This document shows positions 11,454 to 23,669 of a stretch of DNA of 64,000 bases, piece after piece. The notes under the pieces are model-generated. The model did no database searches. It was not told where the DNA came from and saw only the letters and a program-made list of their open reading frames with translations. Within the stretch, counting starts at the first letter, position 1, and every line of letters starts with the position of its first letter. This stretch comes from Icerya purchasi. Taxonomy: Eukaryota; Arthropoda; Insecta; Hemiptera; Monophlebidae. The translations under genes and the position numbers were made by a program. The stretch lies in the NCBI GenBank assembly GCA_039619475.1, contig CM077115.1:492921352-492985351 (forward strand). The letters run 5' to 3'.

Positions 11454-12090
11454 ATGCACCCTTTCCTTTTAAACGTAGGTCGAAGTAAACATCAACAAAT
11501 AGAAATCTCGAAAGACAACAAACGAGATGTTATAATAATAACAGAACCCGATTTTGATAAAGATAAACTACTGGGACTAAACGATAGCTATATAGCTATA
11601 AAACAGAAAGATGTTGTAATTTCCATAAAAAATAAACATAAAGTCGAATTAAAAATGATCTCTGATCATATTATAATCACTAAAGTACAAACAATAACCA
11701 TAATTGCGACATATCTTTCTTCTAATGAAGAAATAGAAACAAAAATTAACATGATTAAAATGTACTTAAATAAAAACAACACAGAGAAAAAATCTTAATT
11801 ATAGGAGATTTCAATACTCGATCAACGTTATATGAAAAATTAAAACGAAACTATAAAACACAAAGAACAGAAAAATTTGAGAAATTCCTCTTCAGCAATA
11901 ACCTAACAGTTAAAAATAAATATAACAACAAAACCTTTGAAAACAAAAACGGTTCTAGTGTAATCGACCTTGTCATAGCAAACGATAAAATAAAACAGAA
12001 AGTATAAGAGATCAAAATAAAAGACAGCACTCTTTCTCAACACAAAACAATACAATTAACCATAAAAAACTTAGAGATCCAACACGACAA
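11454..12090 (+). pseudogene. R1-like endonuclease domain, frameshifted
   Basis: Frame 11,454-11,798 holds the first half (DVIIITEPDFDKDKLLG). A shift then leads to LIIGDFNTRSTLYEKLKRN, TFENKNGSSVIDLVIANDK and SQHKTIQLTI. GDFN and the S-IDL block are the endonuclease signature that nicks the target DNA for target-primed reverse transcription. A stop lies after IKQKV. Confidence 0.75.
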
Positions 12091-12299
12091 CTTACAGGAG
12101 ATTAAAACAATAAATTACAGCATCTTTGAAGAAGAATTAAAAAAAAACGATCTAATTGACGAATTGAAATCTATCAAAAAATTATTGAATATAGAAGAAA
12201 TAAATAAAAAAGTAGAAACAGTACTAATTAAAATAGATAAAATCAGAGAAAAAAGTATGGATAAAAAACTAATTAACACTACAAATATATGGTGGAGTA

Positions 12300-12575
12300 A
12301 CGTTGTCGATAAAATTTTTTCATTTTTTTTATATCATTATTTTCTTTACTCGTATGTAAATATTTTTCGTATTTTTTTATATATTAAATTCGTCCATGCA
12401 CTAGCGCCGCTATAAACGATCGGCCATTTTTCTAAGGGATGGCGTCGGTCTTTGCTTAGACGGCATGGTGATTTTTTTGTTTGGGTCAGGCAGTCGGTCT
12501 ACTGCAGGTAGTTGCGAATGTTGCGCGTATGAGATTCTAGCGACGCGCTTTAACGGGAACAGAAGAAAAAAATCC
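12300..12575. other. Foreign-looking segment inside the retrotransposon ORF2
   Basis: Coding similarity breaks off after NIWWS (about 12,298) and resumes near 12,575. The intervening ~275 bases have a T-rich left half and a GC-richer right half (about 12,400-12,560) unlike the A-rich coding strand on either side. No inverted repeats or target duplication were found, so it is either an insertion or a replacement of the linker. Confidence 0.35.
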
Positions 12576-12579
12576 CACG

Positions 12580-13560
12580 AGTAAACGATACAATACCAGA
12601 CTATCCTAAAAACTCGAATAGTGAAGATCCTAAATTATCCATCGAACTACATGAAATCAATCACATAATCAAGAACTTAAACAACAGAAAAGCAAACGGA
12701 TCGGATGGAACATCAAATAAAATGATAAAAATAATTCATGACAATAACCCAGACATTTTACTCACAATTTACAATAAATATCTGGAACTTAATTATTTCC
12801 CCTATTTCTGGAAAACGTGTAAAATAAAACTGCTTAATAAACCAGGGAAAGATCCGACCATGCCAAACTCATACAGACCTATTGCTCTCTTGACTAATTT
12901 AGGAAAAGTCTGCGAGAAAATAGTACGAGTTAAATTAGAACAGGGCATAACAAGAAAAATGATACACAGAAATCAGTTCGACTGTATAAAAAAGGAATCA
13001 ACGGAAAATGCAATAGACAGCTGTATCAAAAAAATAGAAACTAACAAAATACACAATAACATGAAAATGACATTACTGATCAGCTTCGATATAAGTGAAG
13101 CCTTTGATGCAATTAAATGGTCCTCCATATTAAACTGCCTTAAAGAAAACAATATTCAAGGTAACTTGCTAAACATAATTAAAAGTTTTCTACTAAACAG
13201 AGAAATAAGATTCTATAATAATGAAGAATTAATATATCGAAAAACACTAAATGCAGGAGTACCGTAGGGGTCAACACTATCCTCAACTATTTTCAACATT
13301 GCGATAGCTAAGGTACATAATGTATGTGACCTTAACGGGAATAATATGGAACTTATAAACTGTGCAGATGATCTTCTACTAATAGCAGGGATTCAGGATG
13401 TCAAAGATATCAAACCAATTAACACCGTCATCAAGGCAATAAATAACACTTTGAAACAATTAAGGCTAAAAATAAACCTGAGAAAACAAACAGCATTTTA
13501 GTAACAAGGAAACACAAGAAAGAAAATATAAATGAAGACATATAGGAAGGGAACTGAAAC
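12580..13560 (+). pseudogene. R1-like reverse transcriptase, stops in key motifs
   Basis: The frame carries SYRPIALLTNLGKVCEKIV, then SFDISEAFDAIKW (motif A with the first catalytic Asp), then NAGVP-stop-GSTLSS (motif B, the Gln codon now TAG), then ELINCADDLLLIAG (motif C, YADD changed to CADD). These are RT motifs of R1-like elements. The nonsense codon in motif B and further breaks after about 13,495 disable it. Confidence 0.85.
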
Positions 13561-13574
13561 TGGAAGATTCAAAT

Positions 13575-14367
13575 ATGCTTTTAAACAAGGAAATGAAGTA
13601 TCTGGGCATCATATTAGATGAAAACCTCAATTTCACCAGTCACATCAATTATATAGTAGGAAAAATTAAAAAAGTTTACAGCAAAATAACTGCTCTATAC
13701 AACAATACCTTTGGCATCAAATCTACAGACAGAAAAATTATATATTCGGCGCTATTTAGGTCCATAATAGAATATGGCAGCACAATCTACTACCTCAAAA
13801 TAAAAAAAAAAAAAAGATAAAAAAAAGATTAGAAAAGAGCAACGGAAAATATTATTGGGAATTATATCTGCATATTATCGTATACTACAACCAATGTAAT
13901 TGCAGGAGTACTACCTATTGACCTAAAGATACAGCAAAGCAATGAAATTAAAGCAACAAATAAAGGAAATAAAAATTAAATATAACAACCTCTGGCAAGA
14001 GGAGTATAACGCTGAAAAAACAGGAAGAAGAACCTTTAAACTAATTCCAAATATCGAAGAAAGACTTCAAAAGAATAAGACACTAAAACCTAATTTCTAC
14101 CTCACTCAATCTTTAACAGGAAATGGAAATTTTGGAGAATACCTCAAAAAATATAAAATAACAGACAAAGACACATGCATAAACTGTAAAAAAGACATAA
14201 TGGACACTCCGGATCATACGTTTTTAAGCTGTCCAAACTTCAGTCAAATCAGGATAAAACATAAAATAGAAGAAATCAATGAGAAATGGTTTACCAACGG
14301 GAAAAACACAAAAACAACGGTGGAATATGTAAATGAAATAATGAAAAACAAAGAGAAGTACATTTAA
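13575..14367 (+). pseudogene. R1-like ORF2 C-terminal region
   Basis: 13,575-13,820 encodes MKYLGIILDENLNFTSHINY, the conserved block after the RT palm. 13,942-14,367 encodes SLTGNGNFGEYLKKY, CINCKKDIMDTPDHTFLSCP and a short tail, the Cys-Cys-His-Cys domain typical of R1 elements. An A-run with a stop separates the two. The minus-strand fragment at 21,356-21,595 has the same block (VLSGHGNLGEYLYRFRL), so the two come from related families. Confidence 0.8.
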
Positions 14368-14513
14368 ATAATAAGGTATTAACGTTAAGTCGCGTACTTA
14401 ATTAATATAATTGTGATGACCTGCGGAACACTGATAAGCGAATTCAGCAAAAAGTGATCCTCAGGCCATATTACTGCTATTGTAAAATTGTATTTTATAA
14501 TAAATGAATTTTA

Positions 14514-15169
14514 AAAAAACGATCACTGGGTAGTCGCAGTAATTTCTTCAGTTTCTTCATTTCTCGCGATTTTATCTCGAGATATCATCTTGGCGGTATT
14601 ACAAGAAACTAGTCGAAATTGAATAAATTTTTATTATTGGTGCGAACAAATAATTTAATCCTAATTATATCAATTTGTTATACTGGTTTCTAGAACAAGA
14701 ATCGATAAACGAACGTAAAAATTTTATAAATTATTACAAGTACCCACAATTCCGTAAAAAGACCAAAAAAAAAAAAAACTGTCTGCCAGAATTTTTTTTT
14801 TTTTTATTTAGCTGTTATACTTCATAAATGGAAATTTTATATAACATAACATCGGAATCAATTCGTAAACGACGAAAACAACTCAGTTATACTTTTGAGA
14901 GGCCCCTACTATCACTTCTACATATGCGTACGCATACATACACATACACTTCGCTATTACCATGATTCAAAGATAAATATCGAAAATTAACATATAGCGG
15001 ATACAAAAAAAAAAAAACAACAAAAAACGTTTAAATTTCGAATTTTGCAGCGTGCACGAAGATTTTTTTTTCTATTCACTGATTAGTAACTACATACGAC
15101 GATCGCACGAATACAAACAATTAACGTATAGCAGTCGCATAAGTAATTAAATAAACTTTAAATTTGACT
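14514..15169. other. No recognisable gene
   Basis: AT-rich sequence with several A- and T-runs (14,767-14,780, 14,796-14,810, 15,006-15,017) and a short CATACA-rich stretch. No coding signal was seen. Confidence 0.4.
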
Positions 15170-15970
15170 TGCATTCCGGATCTGAATCCGATGACTAGTC
15201 AACGGTTAGATTTTTTGGATTTTGCAATCCCGCCGCCAAAATTGACCCTGCTTATGCTAACTAGGGCTTATAAGGTTTCTATTGCTGCTGAGCGCAGAAC
15301 CGCAACACCAGACAAGGACAACAATGATACGTAGAAGAGAACTCTTTACGCACCCCATGGACGTATTATGGCATTTCCAAAAAAACGCTATAAATGCCAA
15401 CGCAGTAGCAATGAACTTGCCAAAAACTACAATACCACCGGTAGCAGTATTCGTCTCTCAGTTATAAATTCAGACGCTACTACCTAGGGAAGAAGTCCCT
15501 AGCTTAACTGACGCCTTTGCAATAATTTCTTCGTCTCCGAGTACCCGTGAAACAGGTAACTACTATCTAGGGAAGAAGCCCCCAGCTGAAATTATTGCAG
15601 TGGCCATCGGTTTGGGTCACTGGTTACTAGCGACACAACCGACGTCCGCCCCAGACGACGTGAACGCACCAATGGCCAGAGACATCATCATCCACTATCA
15701 AGTCAACTGAACGCTGCGGTTACTCAGAAGACCACATATATTATTACTAACGCATCGAGGCCGCGCCTACTAGCAGAGCTTTTCAGGGCGGCGCACGGTC
15801 CGTAAACACCAGTCATGCCGCTAGCCCCTCTGATTCAGCGGCAAGAACGCACCATCCACAGAGCCCCACCACATCACGGCCAACGTGTCGGCACGCGGCG
15901 ATGCTCCCATTAACTACCAATCGGCAGATAACGAATTCTTCTAATATTCACCGCACAATTTCCAGGCCGT
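15170..15970. other. GC-richer island with internal repeats, function unknown
   Basis: This block is visibly richer in G and C than its surroundings and holds CG dinucleotides. An imperfect direct repeat TAGGGAAGAAG occurs within 15,477-15,505 and 15,560-15,587. A perfect 12-base inverted repeat (TGCAATAATTTC) lies at 15,518-15,529 and 15,588-15,599. Short frames such as 15,282-15,467 show no family. It may be the regulatory end of a transposon or a promoter-type region; neither can be shown. Confidence 0.35.
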
Positions 15971-17662
15971 CTACTTAGAATCGATATAATTTTAATTACT
16001 ATTAACTGTATCGAATTATTACGCGTCGAAATCTGCTCGAATTTATTGCGCAGTAGTTGTGAACCATCTCCCATACGAATAAAAATATCTAATGATCAAA
16101 ATAATCAAAATTTCTTTTCGGGTGAAATATGTATCGTAAAAAAATCATATAATCTCAGTTACCAACGTGCGGTTATTTAACTTTTACCAACGGAAAAAAA
16201 CGAATGGCAACGTAGATTTGCTCAGCAGATTAATTACTTCTTCCGACGAAAACCGCCTACCATAGATATATCATAACCTTTCATCCAAAGGACAGCGAAA
16301 ATGACAGGCCAGCCGGAACAAAAGCGTGTTGAGCAACTGACTAGCCAACGGCATCTTCTCTTCGCTATTTCTACTCATTTCCCAAAACACAATTATACGC
16401 GAAGCTAAGCTGATACGGCCACTGGCGGTTCGATGTACCATACTTGTTAATTATTATTATATTATCATACACTTTTTTCTCAATAGATGAATCATGACTA
16501 TATATATATATATATAAAAAATTAGGCGGAAATAGAATAAATAAATATCTGGCCACGCTATTTAACAAGTGTTTAAAAGAAGAAAAAATCTCGGAAAAAT
16601 GGAACAATGCAGAAGTTATACTAATGCATAAAAAAAAGAGATGAAGCGATCAGAACTACCGTCCAATTAAACTCCTCTCGAATATTTATTAGTTATTTAC
16701 AAAAATAATTATGATTAGGCTAACTGAAAAACTTGATGCAAACAAGCCAGATGAACAGGTAGGATTTAGAAAAGGAAGAAGTGCGATAGATCATATACAC
16801 GTTGTTAGACAAATAATCGAAGAAACAAACGAATATAAAATACCAATCTGTATGGCTTTTATAGATTTCGAAAAGGCGTTTGACTGCCTGAAAACCAAAA
16901 CAATAATACAGGTCATTGGAAGGGATAAAAATTAGTAGCACATACTTACGAATAATTAAATATATACATATACGAAAGGGCAACAGCCATGATTACCATC
17001 AGCGTTGAAAAAGAAAATATTTGATTAAAAAGAGGAATAAGACGAGGAGATGCGCTATCTCTAAAATTATTCATAGCTGCACTTCAGAACAGCGCCGAAA
17101 ATGTTAATTGGAGAAATGCAGGTATATTGATCAGAAATAGAAAATTAATACACATACGAGGATCACATAGAATTTGCAAATAACTTAAAAGAACTACAAA
17201 AAATGATACAGACAGTCAATGGAAAATTCTCAAAAATAGGACGTAAAATAGACATAAACAAAATCAAATACGTATGCAACGAACTTAAAATAAACAAAAA
17301 CAGTAACATACATATAAACACATAAGAAGTGGAAAGAGTAGAGAAATTAATTAATTTAAGTCAATTAATTAAAACGAATAACGATTTGAAGGGCACAAAG
17401 TATGCAAAAGAAACAATTAGCGTGGATGGCATTTCCAAAACTTAGGAATATACTTAAGAATGCTAAAATACCCCTAAATCTAAAAAAAAGAGTGTTTGAC
17501 TAGTGTGTTCTGGCAGTCTTAACAAATATTGGCGAAACATGGGTCTAACAAAAAAAAATGAAACAAAAGAATAAGCACCGATCAACGGAAAATGGAACGG
17601 TCTATGCCGGATATCACTCTGAAGGACAAATGAACGAAAAAGCGTATCCGAGAAAAAACAAA

Positions 17663-18098
17663 CATGCTGGCCCCTCAAATATAATTTTCCTGGTTCAAAT
17701 CATCCCGATTTCCTACAAAAAGAAGAATGGAATCTTTTTATTAATATTGATAATATCTGATTGCCGCAGCAAATTTTATATGAATAAAACAGGACTTCGT
17801 AATCTTATAATGTTTCTTACATTCTATAATTTCCTTCTGCTTCTGTTATTCCTGCCCTTGAATTATCTCCTTCTTCAAATTTCTTGAGCTAATGTTATCA
17901 TGTTGACAAGTCAATTTGGGGGAAAAAAATTATTAAGTACAGTAAAAAATGCATTCATTTTTCGCTTCAAATGATTTTTTCTTGTTAAAAATATCCATTT
18001 TTAGTTAAATTTATCCCCCCCCCCCGGGGGGGGGGGTTACGACAAAATTCTCAGCTTATTCCCGGTTTTCTCGGTTTCCCGGTCGAGTGGCCACCCTG
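17663..18098. mobile_element. Small hAT-like insertion in the RTE remnant
   Basis: The right end, reversed, reads CAGGGTGGCCACTCGACCGG, a hAT-type end. The left end CATGCTGGCCCCTC is a poorer match. The segment falls exactly where RTE coding similarity is interrupted. An 8-bp target duplication is not clear (left AAAACAAA, right ACGAAGGT). It contains the C11G11 palindrome at 18,015-18,036 and no transposase. Confidence 0.5.
18015..18036. repeat. C11G11 perfect palindrome
   Basis: Eleven C bases are followed directly by eleven G bases in otherwise AT-rich DNA. It lies within the small hAT-like insertion. Confidence 0.95.
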
Positions 18099-18375
18099 AC
18101 GAAGGTAACAAAAGCAGTAAATATCATTAAAAATAGTAAATGGAAATGGTGCGGTCATGTAGTTAGAGGCGGAGAACGATGGATAAATCTGTTAACATTG
18201 TAGAAACCTGATATAGGAAATGAGCTTTAGGACGACCGAAAAAGGCTGGATAGATTAAATTGAAATATTTAGGGCAAATTGGCAGGAAGAAGTATAAGAT
18301 CGCGATGCCTAGAAAAAATTGGGGGAGACTTTCGTCCAGCAGTGGATTGATAACGGCTAGAGAAGAAGAACGAAA

Positions 18376-20739
18376 AGATATAGATATACACGTGAATGTA
18401 ATTTTTACGCTGCGGGTTAATAAGAAAATCGTTTACATTTATACTCGTTTTTACGCAAGGTGTTAAAAACAAAACAACATATAAATGTTTCGTATGAGCT
18501 ACGAAAATTAACTGAAATATTGACTAACAATTAATTAAAATGCAAATTTAACCTGAATAACTTAAAACTGACGAACTACGAGCTATTAAATAACTAATTC
18601 ACATTCCTGAAAAGTTATTTTTTCATGTTCGTTATACATTCTTTTATGGCTCAGCCTACAATTTTAGCGAATATATAATAACGTAGACTATACACGAACC
18701 GCAAATAAACGATTGATCAGCTGTTTTTTTTTTACTCTGATTTCTGCACGCTTATTTCTCTCGTGTTGTCCGTCACCACGCCTTCCGCTTTGACTTTGCC
18801 TAAAGTTTCCAATTAATGTATTATTATGATAAGTTTTTATAGCGGCCTACTCTACTAGTGCAATGTGTAATATGAATTTAACAGTTTATCTTTTAATTAT
18901 CGAATTCGAAGTTTATATTAATACGCATGTAGTCTAATGGTAGAGTAGGATTGAAGGATTTTTCTAATAATGAGTAGTTTAAAATCAACGTACCACCGAT
19001 GAATGAATAAATTTCGATGATTTCAAATTAATTTAATAAATGAAATTGGTTCAAACACATGTCATGATATTCGGCGTTTAAGACGCTGACGCTAAATACT
19101 TATTTTTGTAGTTGTTATTGTAGAACAGGATGTATTATTGTCGAGCGGCAAAATCCTAAATGTGAAAATATCATATTTATCGGTATATATAAAAAAGAAA
19201 ATTTGGAAATATTTGAATGGCACAACAATTATTAACATACCGCTCAAACTACGAGGAGGTACATGAAGCTGAAAATTGACACGTAATATAACAATGTGTG
19301 TACTACTAACGCCATTTAACGATATACTAAACAATTCAAATTGTTTGGAGTTAAAAAAGGTGGTATAAGTCAGAAAATCGCTTTTTGAAAAATCAATAAT
19401 CATCACGCTACAGTCTAAACTATATATATTTACACCTCTCTCTGAGTCGTATCGCTCGATTCCGAGTGTCGTGACTACCTATTTGTACATTCAAATTGTA
19501 CTGAATAGGCAGCTCTCATGGCAATTGCTATACGCAACGCGAGTGTACGCACGCAAGACCACACCCGGAACTGATTGCAATGGCTTGTTATCGCGCTACA
19601 AGTGCAGTCCGGTGTGTGTCTACTGTGTGTACTGAACTAGAGTGCATATGATGGTATACGTGGTCGTTTGCCATTGCCTAGCACGTATATTTACACCAGA
19701 TAATTAAAATTTTACGTGAACATTGAAGATGTCAGATAAAAACGATTTTTCAAAAATTCAAAATTCAAAGCGTGAAAAGAGATTAAAACCCATTTTCCAA
19801 AAAATTCGCAAAGTGTTATAATTTTGGTATAAATAGGTTTACCGAATTGTAATTTAGCAAGAAAGTATTTCATATGGTATACTAAAAGAAGCGTGCAACA
19901 TTTTTATTATCATATGTACCTTGGCGCGAATATAATCTATATATACTAAAGATAACAAATAAGAACGTTTTTGTAAAAATGTGAATTTGAAGGTGTGCAA
20001 AGGGATAAAAAAACTGTTTTCTAACAAATACATAAACTGTTATATTTTCAGTAAAAATTGGTTATTACATTATGGTTTTGCATTATTATCAGTTCTTGTA
20101 TGTATTTTATTTTAATGTTTGTATTATTTTGAGGGGTTTCTAAAATATTGTACGTTTGATAGATAGTTGGTGTGATTATTTATAAATCGTTTGGAGTAAA
20201 CTATTAAATTCACTTATTTTTTACACATGGTAATATATTATATGACAACACTAAAATTCCATTTTTCTTATATTTTTAGTATTTTCCAAGAGTAGTCGTC
20301 CATGTTGAATTTTCGCATAGAAACAGCTGTATTTCTTAACATCTATACTACATTAATTAAGACAGCTGTAAAATATTCTCACTTGAACAACTATTCTTCT
20401 ACATAGTGTGTGTTGGTGATTACTTATTTTATAATTATTATTACATAGATGTAATAGTATGCATAGGGATGATTTATATGATAATAAGATCGTATATCCT
20501 ATTTACAATGGTATGTTTCGGACATGTCTTTAGTAATATTATTTTCATGCTAACATTTCCTCATATTTAGTAAAGAGTTACAGTTCATATGACAAGAAGA
20601 TTAACGGTTGCAATATAGTTAAAATCATGTTCAAGAATATATTTCAAATTCATCGAATTTAACTTTGTTTATAATCATCATAACTTAAGATGTTATAGTT
20701 CAAATTTTAACAACAGTTTTAACTTCAATAACATCAGTA
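18376..20739. other. No recognisable gene
   Basis: Mostly AT-rich. A moderately GC-richer stretch lies at about 19,430-19,700 and contains TG-rich runs and the near repeat ATATTTACACC at about 19,427 and 19,688. No open frame carries a family motif. Confidence 0.35.
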
Positions 20740-21660
20740 GTTTTTTTTTTTTTTTTTTTGTTCCCCATTCCGGATATAACCAGTGGGGCAAGTTTATTTA
20801 TTTTTTTTTTTTTTGTAATCTGTGTACAATCTATTATAGTGTACTTGTGAGCATAAGTTATAGTTACAAAGTGTTTGTGTGTAAGTGTAGTGTGTACTTA
20901 GTAATAAACACAGATTCTCTAACATATAACATATAGGTTATGAGAAAATATAATGTAGGTGTTAATTCATGTTTGCGCAAGGGTGATGTGTATACTTAGT
21001 CACGACTTGCCACTATGTTTGAGATATTAAGTTGCTTATAGTTAGTATAATGTTTGCTTTAATATTATAGTTATATTTATTGATATATACATACTTAATT
21101 ATAATATTGCTTTTGGGAATTAAATACAAAAATTGTTTATATTTAGTTATATATATATATATTATATTAAGTTAAGTAATATATTGAGTGAAATATTATA
21201 ATTATTACAATGAAAATATTCTGGTATAACATTTGTATTCCTTATTTATTAATGTATATTTTACATGTAAGAGGTTTGATCATATGAGATATGAGTTAGT
21301 GATGATTTTTTTTTTTTTTTATTCATTGCATCATGAAAGAATTGAAGGAGGGTTTTCATATTGTTTTCATCAGTGCATAGGGGGGTGGGGTGTTTGCGGT
21401 TATTTTATATATTTCTCTGAGGTCTTTCATAGCTTCACATTGGAATATAAGGTGGTTAATGTCATCTAGGGTATTTATATTGCAATGCTGGCAGTTGGGT
21501 GTATCTGTGAGTCTAAATCGATATAGGTATTCTCCCAAGTTGCCATGGCCTGACAATACTTGAGCATTAAAGAATGTAATGTCTAGATTTTTCATTTTTA
21601 GCCTATCGCTTATGTTTTGACTTATTATGCGTTTCTAACTTATTGTTCCAGTTTAAAATA
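20740..21660 (-). pseudogene. R1-like element 3' end, minus strand
   Basis: Frame 21,595-21,356 encodes VLSGHGNLGEYLYRFRLTD followed by CQHCNINTLDDINHLIFQC, the Cys-Cys-His-Cys C-terminus. A long 3' UTR follows, ending at a T-run (polyA on the minus strand) around 20,742-20,760. It is strongly 5'-truncated, as usual for target-primed copies. Confidence 0.75.
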
Positions 21661-21821
21661 TTATATGTGAAATTTTTAAGAGTATTACAATATTCAATTT
21701 CCAATAAGAAATCCGAAATTTAAATTATTCTTCATACAAGTGTAAATAATGAATTTTAACCTCATCTTATTTCATTTATTTTTGCACAACCACTTATTGT
21801 ATTAATTATTGAATATTAAAT

Positions 21822-21822
21822 T

Positions 21823-21893
<71 letters not shown>

Positions 21894-21900
21894 TATTATT
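21822..21900. repeat. Compound CA/TA microsatellite
   Basis: A CA run passes directly into a TA run, interrupted by AATATA units. Confidence 0.95.
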
Positions 21901-23066
21901 TTTATATTTGAAGAAAAGGAAAAAATAAAAAATAATATAAAATGAATGAATTGAATGAAAGAAAAACTGTTTATTCATTTAGTTCATTCAGTTATTAGTA
22001 AATTACACAGCGTTAACTTTGTCATTATTTTTATGTCGTTCTTGGTAATTATGAAAGAAATATTTATTTTATCTCTTTAATGTATATCTTATCAAATTTA
22101 ACTGATATTACAGTTTTCCTAGTAATGAAATATCGTTTGCTCCTTTAATAATATCTGGATAATTGTTACACCGTTTTATTAAGTTGATTTGATTTTAGAC
22201 TTTTTTTTTATTTTTAGAGAAATTTTACTTTTAGTCTTAATTATCACAGTGTTAAATGTGCTTCAATTTACTTCACATAGGTATGAAAATGTAACCGTTA
22301 TTTTGAACCAAAATGAACTTCAAAAATAAAATTAACCTTTTTATGATGAATATTCAGAGTTTACAGACATTTTGATGAACTGAATATATACCTAACAAGT
22401 GTGAAACTGAGTGTGCTATCATTATTTTGCTTATAAATCAAATCTAAGCGCTTTGTCCTAAAACATGAGGATAAATTTAAAATTTCTGTGTTTCAAAGTA
22501 AAACTAGAGCGGATGGTACACTTTAATGAACCTCATTTTGTCAAAACCAGGATGAGAGCACAGGCAGTGTTTATGGGGGCTTAATTTTTCAATAAACTTA
22601 CCGAAGTCTTAAAAATATTTAAAAAATTATAAAAAACGACATAGGAAAATATTGACGTCTTTCTTTAAACTTGGAATCTAGATTACTTAGTCTATAAAAA
22701 TACCCTTTATTCACTGCATACTACATTAAGTATAGTTACTTTAAGTATTATTCGAAGTGTTATTTCTTCAAATCTGCAATTGTATATCCGCTACAATTGA
22801 ATTTTAAAGTTGTTATATAATATTAATATGTATAACATAAGTGAATTTAATATTACATTAGCCCAAATGACGTAAAAATAATCACGCCAACTATCAGATG
22901 TACAATAATACTTTTGAAATTCCTCAAAATAATATAAAACAGAAAAATAAAATACATACAAAAACTAAGTATAGCATAGATGAAATAAGCGAAAATTACC
23001 AATGATCCAATAGAAAATATATTTTGATTCATATTCATACAGTTGTGATAACTTATTCGATATTTA
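21901..23066. other. No recognisable gene
   Basis: AT-rich. The minus-strand frame at 22,853-23,038 is hydrophobic and Ile/Phe-rich but reflects AT bias; no splice or family support was found. Confidence 0.4.
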
Positions 23067-23176
23067 TCTTAAAGGTAAACAAATAAAACAAAAATCACAA
23101 TATTATTAAATGAGTCAGCGATTTTTAATACATTTAATAATATTGTGATTTTTGTTTTATTTGTTTACCTTTAAGA
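23067..23176. repeat. Perfect 46-bp inverted repeat with 18-base loop
   Basis: The arms 23,067-23,112 and 23,131-23,176 are exact reverse complements (outer bases TCTTAAAGGTAAACAAATAA), separated by 18 bases at 23,113-23,130. No mismatch was found over 46 bases. A transcript from either strand would fold into a long hairpin. There is no TA or 8-bp duplication at the edges, so it is not obviously a MITE. Confidence 0.95.
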
Positions 23177-23635
23177 AAATATATTAGTAAAGGAGATGAT
23201 AGTTTTGTTTTTAAATAGTCGGGTTACTATTGATCTGCTCTTAATAAAAATGGCTTAATTATTTGTATGAATATTTTTAAAATTGAAAAATAAAAAAAGT
23301 TACCGATTAATTGCTGGGGAGATATTTCACTTTGGAACTGCTGAAGATAATAGATTATGTTTATTATGCTTCACACTTTTACTTACGATATTTCGATGTC
23401 ATTTTTTTAGTGATTTCTATATGTTTTTATAAACACTTTTTGATGTATAAAATATAATTATTTTTCTTTTAGAAATATATATTTCACGTTGTGCTTTAGC
23501 TAGTGGAAAATTATTTTTTTCTTCTGATAATTATTATAATTTTAATTCTGTTAGTTTACTTTTAACCCGTATTGCATAGTGGCATCTTCCATCTTATTTA
23601 TTATTTTATATGCGCGCTAATTAGTATTCATTGCC

Positions 23636-23639
<4 letters not shown>

Positions 23640-23669
<30 letters not shown>

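Larger units (their letters stand above)
11100..14513 (+). mobile_element. R1-like non-LTR retrotransposon, nearly full length, decayed
   Basis: In order on one strand lie a gag-type CCHC knuckle, an endonuclease, a reverse transcriptase and a Cys/His C-terminal domain, followed by a 3' UTR with AATAAATG and a short A-run ending near 14,513. The order, the GDFN and WW motifs and the final CxxC-H-C region fit the R1/SART group. The coding parts are separated by stops and shifts. A foreign-looking segment at about 12,300-12,575 sits between endonuclease and RT. Confidence 0.8.
16500..18375 (+). mobile_element. RTE-like non-LTR retrotransposon remnant
   Basis: Degenerate RT in several frames: QNYRPIKLLSNIY, then DEQVGFRKGRSAIDHIHVVR, then MAFIDFEKAFDCLKTK (motif A), GIRRGDALSLKLFIAALQNS (motif B) and, after loss of FADD, KELQKMIQTVNGKF. 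Near 17,420 LAWMAFPKLRNILK and near 17,580 QRKMERSMPDITLKDK match the RTE connector. The C-terminal part resumes at 18,099 (KWKWCGHVVRGGERW). The gap corresponds to the insertion at 17,663-18,098. Many stops are present. Confidence 0.8.

Noticed and set aside
17655..18106. 8-bp target duplication for the small hAT-like insertion
   Set aside because: The flanks AAAACAAA and ACGAAGGT do not match, so superfamily placement rests on the ends only.
22853..23038. Small hydrophobic membrane protein
   Set aside because: Composition follows AT bias (Ile, Phe, Tyr), with no splice context or family.
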